From Prolixibacteraceae bacterium (lineage in GTDB: Bacteria; Bacteroidota; Bacteroidia; Bacteroidales; Prolixibacteraceae), in assembly GCA_017998095.1 (NCBI GenBank), contig JAGODU010000245.1, positions 1-5,340 of the forward strand: a DNA stretch of 5,340 nt. Direction: 5' to 3'. This document shows positions 4,598 to 5,340 of this stretch, piece by piece. Positions within the stretch are counted from its first letter, which is position 1; every line of letters begins with the position of its first letter. The position numbers and the translations under genes are program-made. Below the pieces are notes generated by a model. It saw only the letters and a program-made list of their open reading frames with translations. It ran no database searches and was not told the DNA's origin.

Positions 4598-5340
4598 CCT
4601 ATACCTAACAGGTTCCATTTCAACTTTAAAGCTATTGCATAAAATGATTTTTGAAAACTGAAGGATTTCTTACCTGATAATCTGTCCAGGGCATTCTGCA
4701 TTCTACCGGTAATTTGTATGGTACGATTTCCTCTATATCTATGGTTAAATTTCATTATACAATTTTTGAGTTTTGAATCATCATAACCAGCAACACCGGC
4801 ACTTGCCTTTAAATTCTTATAATATTTTTCATTACCAGTCTCAAGATATCGGTAGTAAATCTGTCTGATAATGTTTTCATCAATCAGGTTATTATCCTTA
4901 TAATGATTGTTCTGAAATTCTGGATTTAACTTACCGATTTCAGCCATTTCCATGAAGATTTCATCCATAACGCTGGTTTCCAAGTACACTGGCCTATTAT
5001 TCTTATAGCCTGTTTTAATCATTTTATCTTTAAATGTAATTTTGTTGTAGGTTGAAACCTGAAACAGCGTACCTAATTTTTTAGGGTCTAATAGAGTCTC
5101 TACGTTTATATCGAAAAGCTTTTTATTTCTTAACTTCCTGATGTAGTTCCATTTTAAACGGGATTCAATACGGAAGACTTCACTTCCATTAAAACCATTA
5201 TTTGTAAAATAGTTAATTATATAATCTTCAGCATGTTCTGATTTATTATAGATGGCAATTTCGTTATCACTACCATCTATTACGAATGATGACCCATTGC
5301 TCATAACCGAAACACTTGTGTTTTTCCTAATTAGAAAGTA
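4594..5340 (-). CDS. Partial replication-initiator-like protein (gene II/X type suspected), N-terminus outside the window
   Basis: The frame is open from the right edge to a TGA at 4596-4594. The first ATG in the window is at 5304, but 12 further in-frame codons (YFLIRKNTSVSV) lead to the edge with no stop, so the real start is probably beyond base 5340. At least 236 residues are seen. Numbering from the 5304 methionine, EIAIYNKSEHAED (about 15-27) and VFRIESRLKW (43-52) recall the 'iYdK..E' and 'lRiEvRLK' blocks in the C-terminal half of phage/plasmid replication proteins of the gene II/X type, which nick the origin for rolling-circle replication. The catalytic HUH and tyrosine motifs would lie in the missing part, so the call rests on these two blocks and on the neighbouring recombinase and repressor-like regulator. 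The rest is rich in Lys, Asn and Tyr. Sampled G+C is 28-30%, clearly lower than in the chromosomal genes at the left, consistent with transfer. Confidence 0.5.
   Translation of the reverse strand, partial: YFLIRKNTSVSVMSNGSSFVIDGSDNEIAIYNKSEHAEDYIINYFTNNGFNGSEVFRIESRLKWNYIRKLRNKKLFDINVETLLDPKKLGTLFQVSTYNKITFKDKMIKTGYKNNRPVYLETSVMDEIFMEMAEIGKLNPEFQNNHYKDNNLIDENIIRQIYYRYLETGNEKYYKNLKASAGVAGYDDSKLKNCIMKFNHRYRGNRTIQITGRMQNALDRLSGKKSFSFQKSFYAIALKLKWNLLGIG

Overview
The window looks like Bacteroidota DNA. The evidence is an outer-membrane DUF5916-type protein with a CBM9-like front half, few Shine-Dalgarno sequences before starts, AT-rich spacers, and some matches to the phylum's TAnnTTTG -7 promoter element. 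It has two parts: an ordinary chromosomal operon on the left (1-2705, + strand) and a block resembling a small mobile element on the right (about 2706-5340).

Left part. The C-terminal end of a secreted concanavalin A/DUF1080-like (LamG-fold) domain protein (1-412) is followed after 16 bases by a complete 689-residue DUF5916 outer-membrane protein (429-2498). Three bases later comes a 67-residue membrane peptide (2502-2705). Its stop overlaps (ATGA) a 29-codon frame that soon ends, possibly a gene cut off where foreign DNA begins. The close spacing suggests one operon acting at the cell envelope, perhaps on carbohydrate.

Right part. In order: a spacer with a nested inverted repeat (2775-2849); a small serine recombinase on the minus strand (2937-3569); a spacer rich in TGTATCA boxes with an 11+11 bp perfect inverted repeat (3633-3667), which resembles a recombinase binding site; an unrecognised 56-residue protein on the minus strand (3731-3901); a 140-bp divergent control region with three TGTCATAA boxes (3921-3983); an 83-residue XRE-type regulator on the plus strand (4042-4293); a 300-base AT-rich convergent spacer; and, on the minus strand from 4594 to the right edge, the C-terminal part of a protein resembling gene II/X-type phage or plasmid replication initiators. 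Its frame stays open to base 5340, so the gene starts outside the window.

Taken together, a recombinase with a candidate site, a repressor-like regulator with a shared divergent operator, and a replication-initiator-like gene suggest one end of an integrated small replicon (plasmid or filamentous-phage-like). Base composition supports a mosaic: sampled 60-base lines gave 38-43% G+C in the DUF5916 gene, 45% in the recombinase and 28-30% in the replication-like gene. The element's far end, its attachment sites and the identity of the replication gene cannot be settled from this window.
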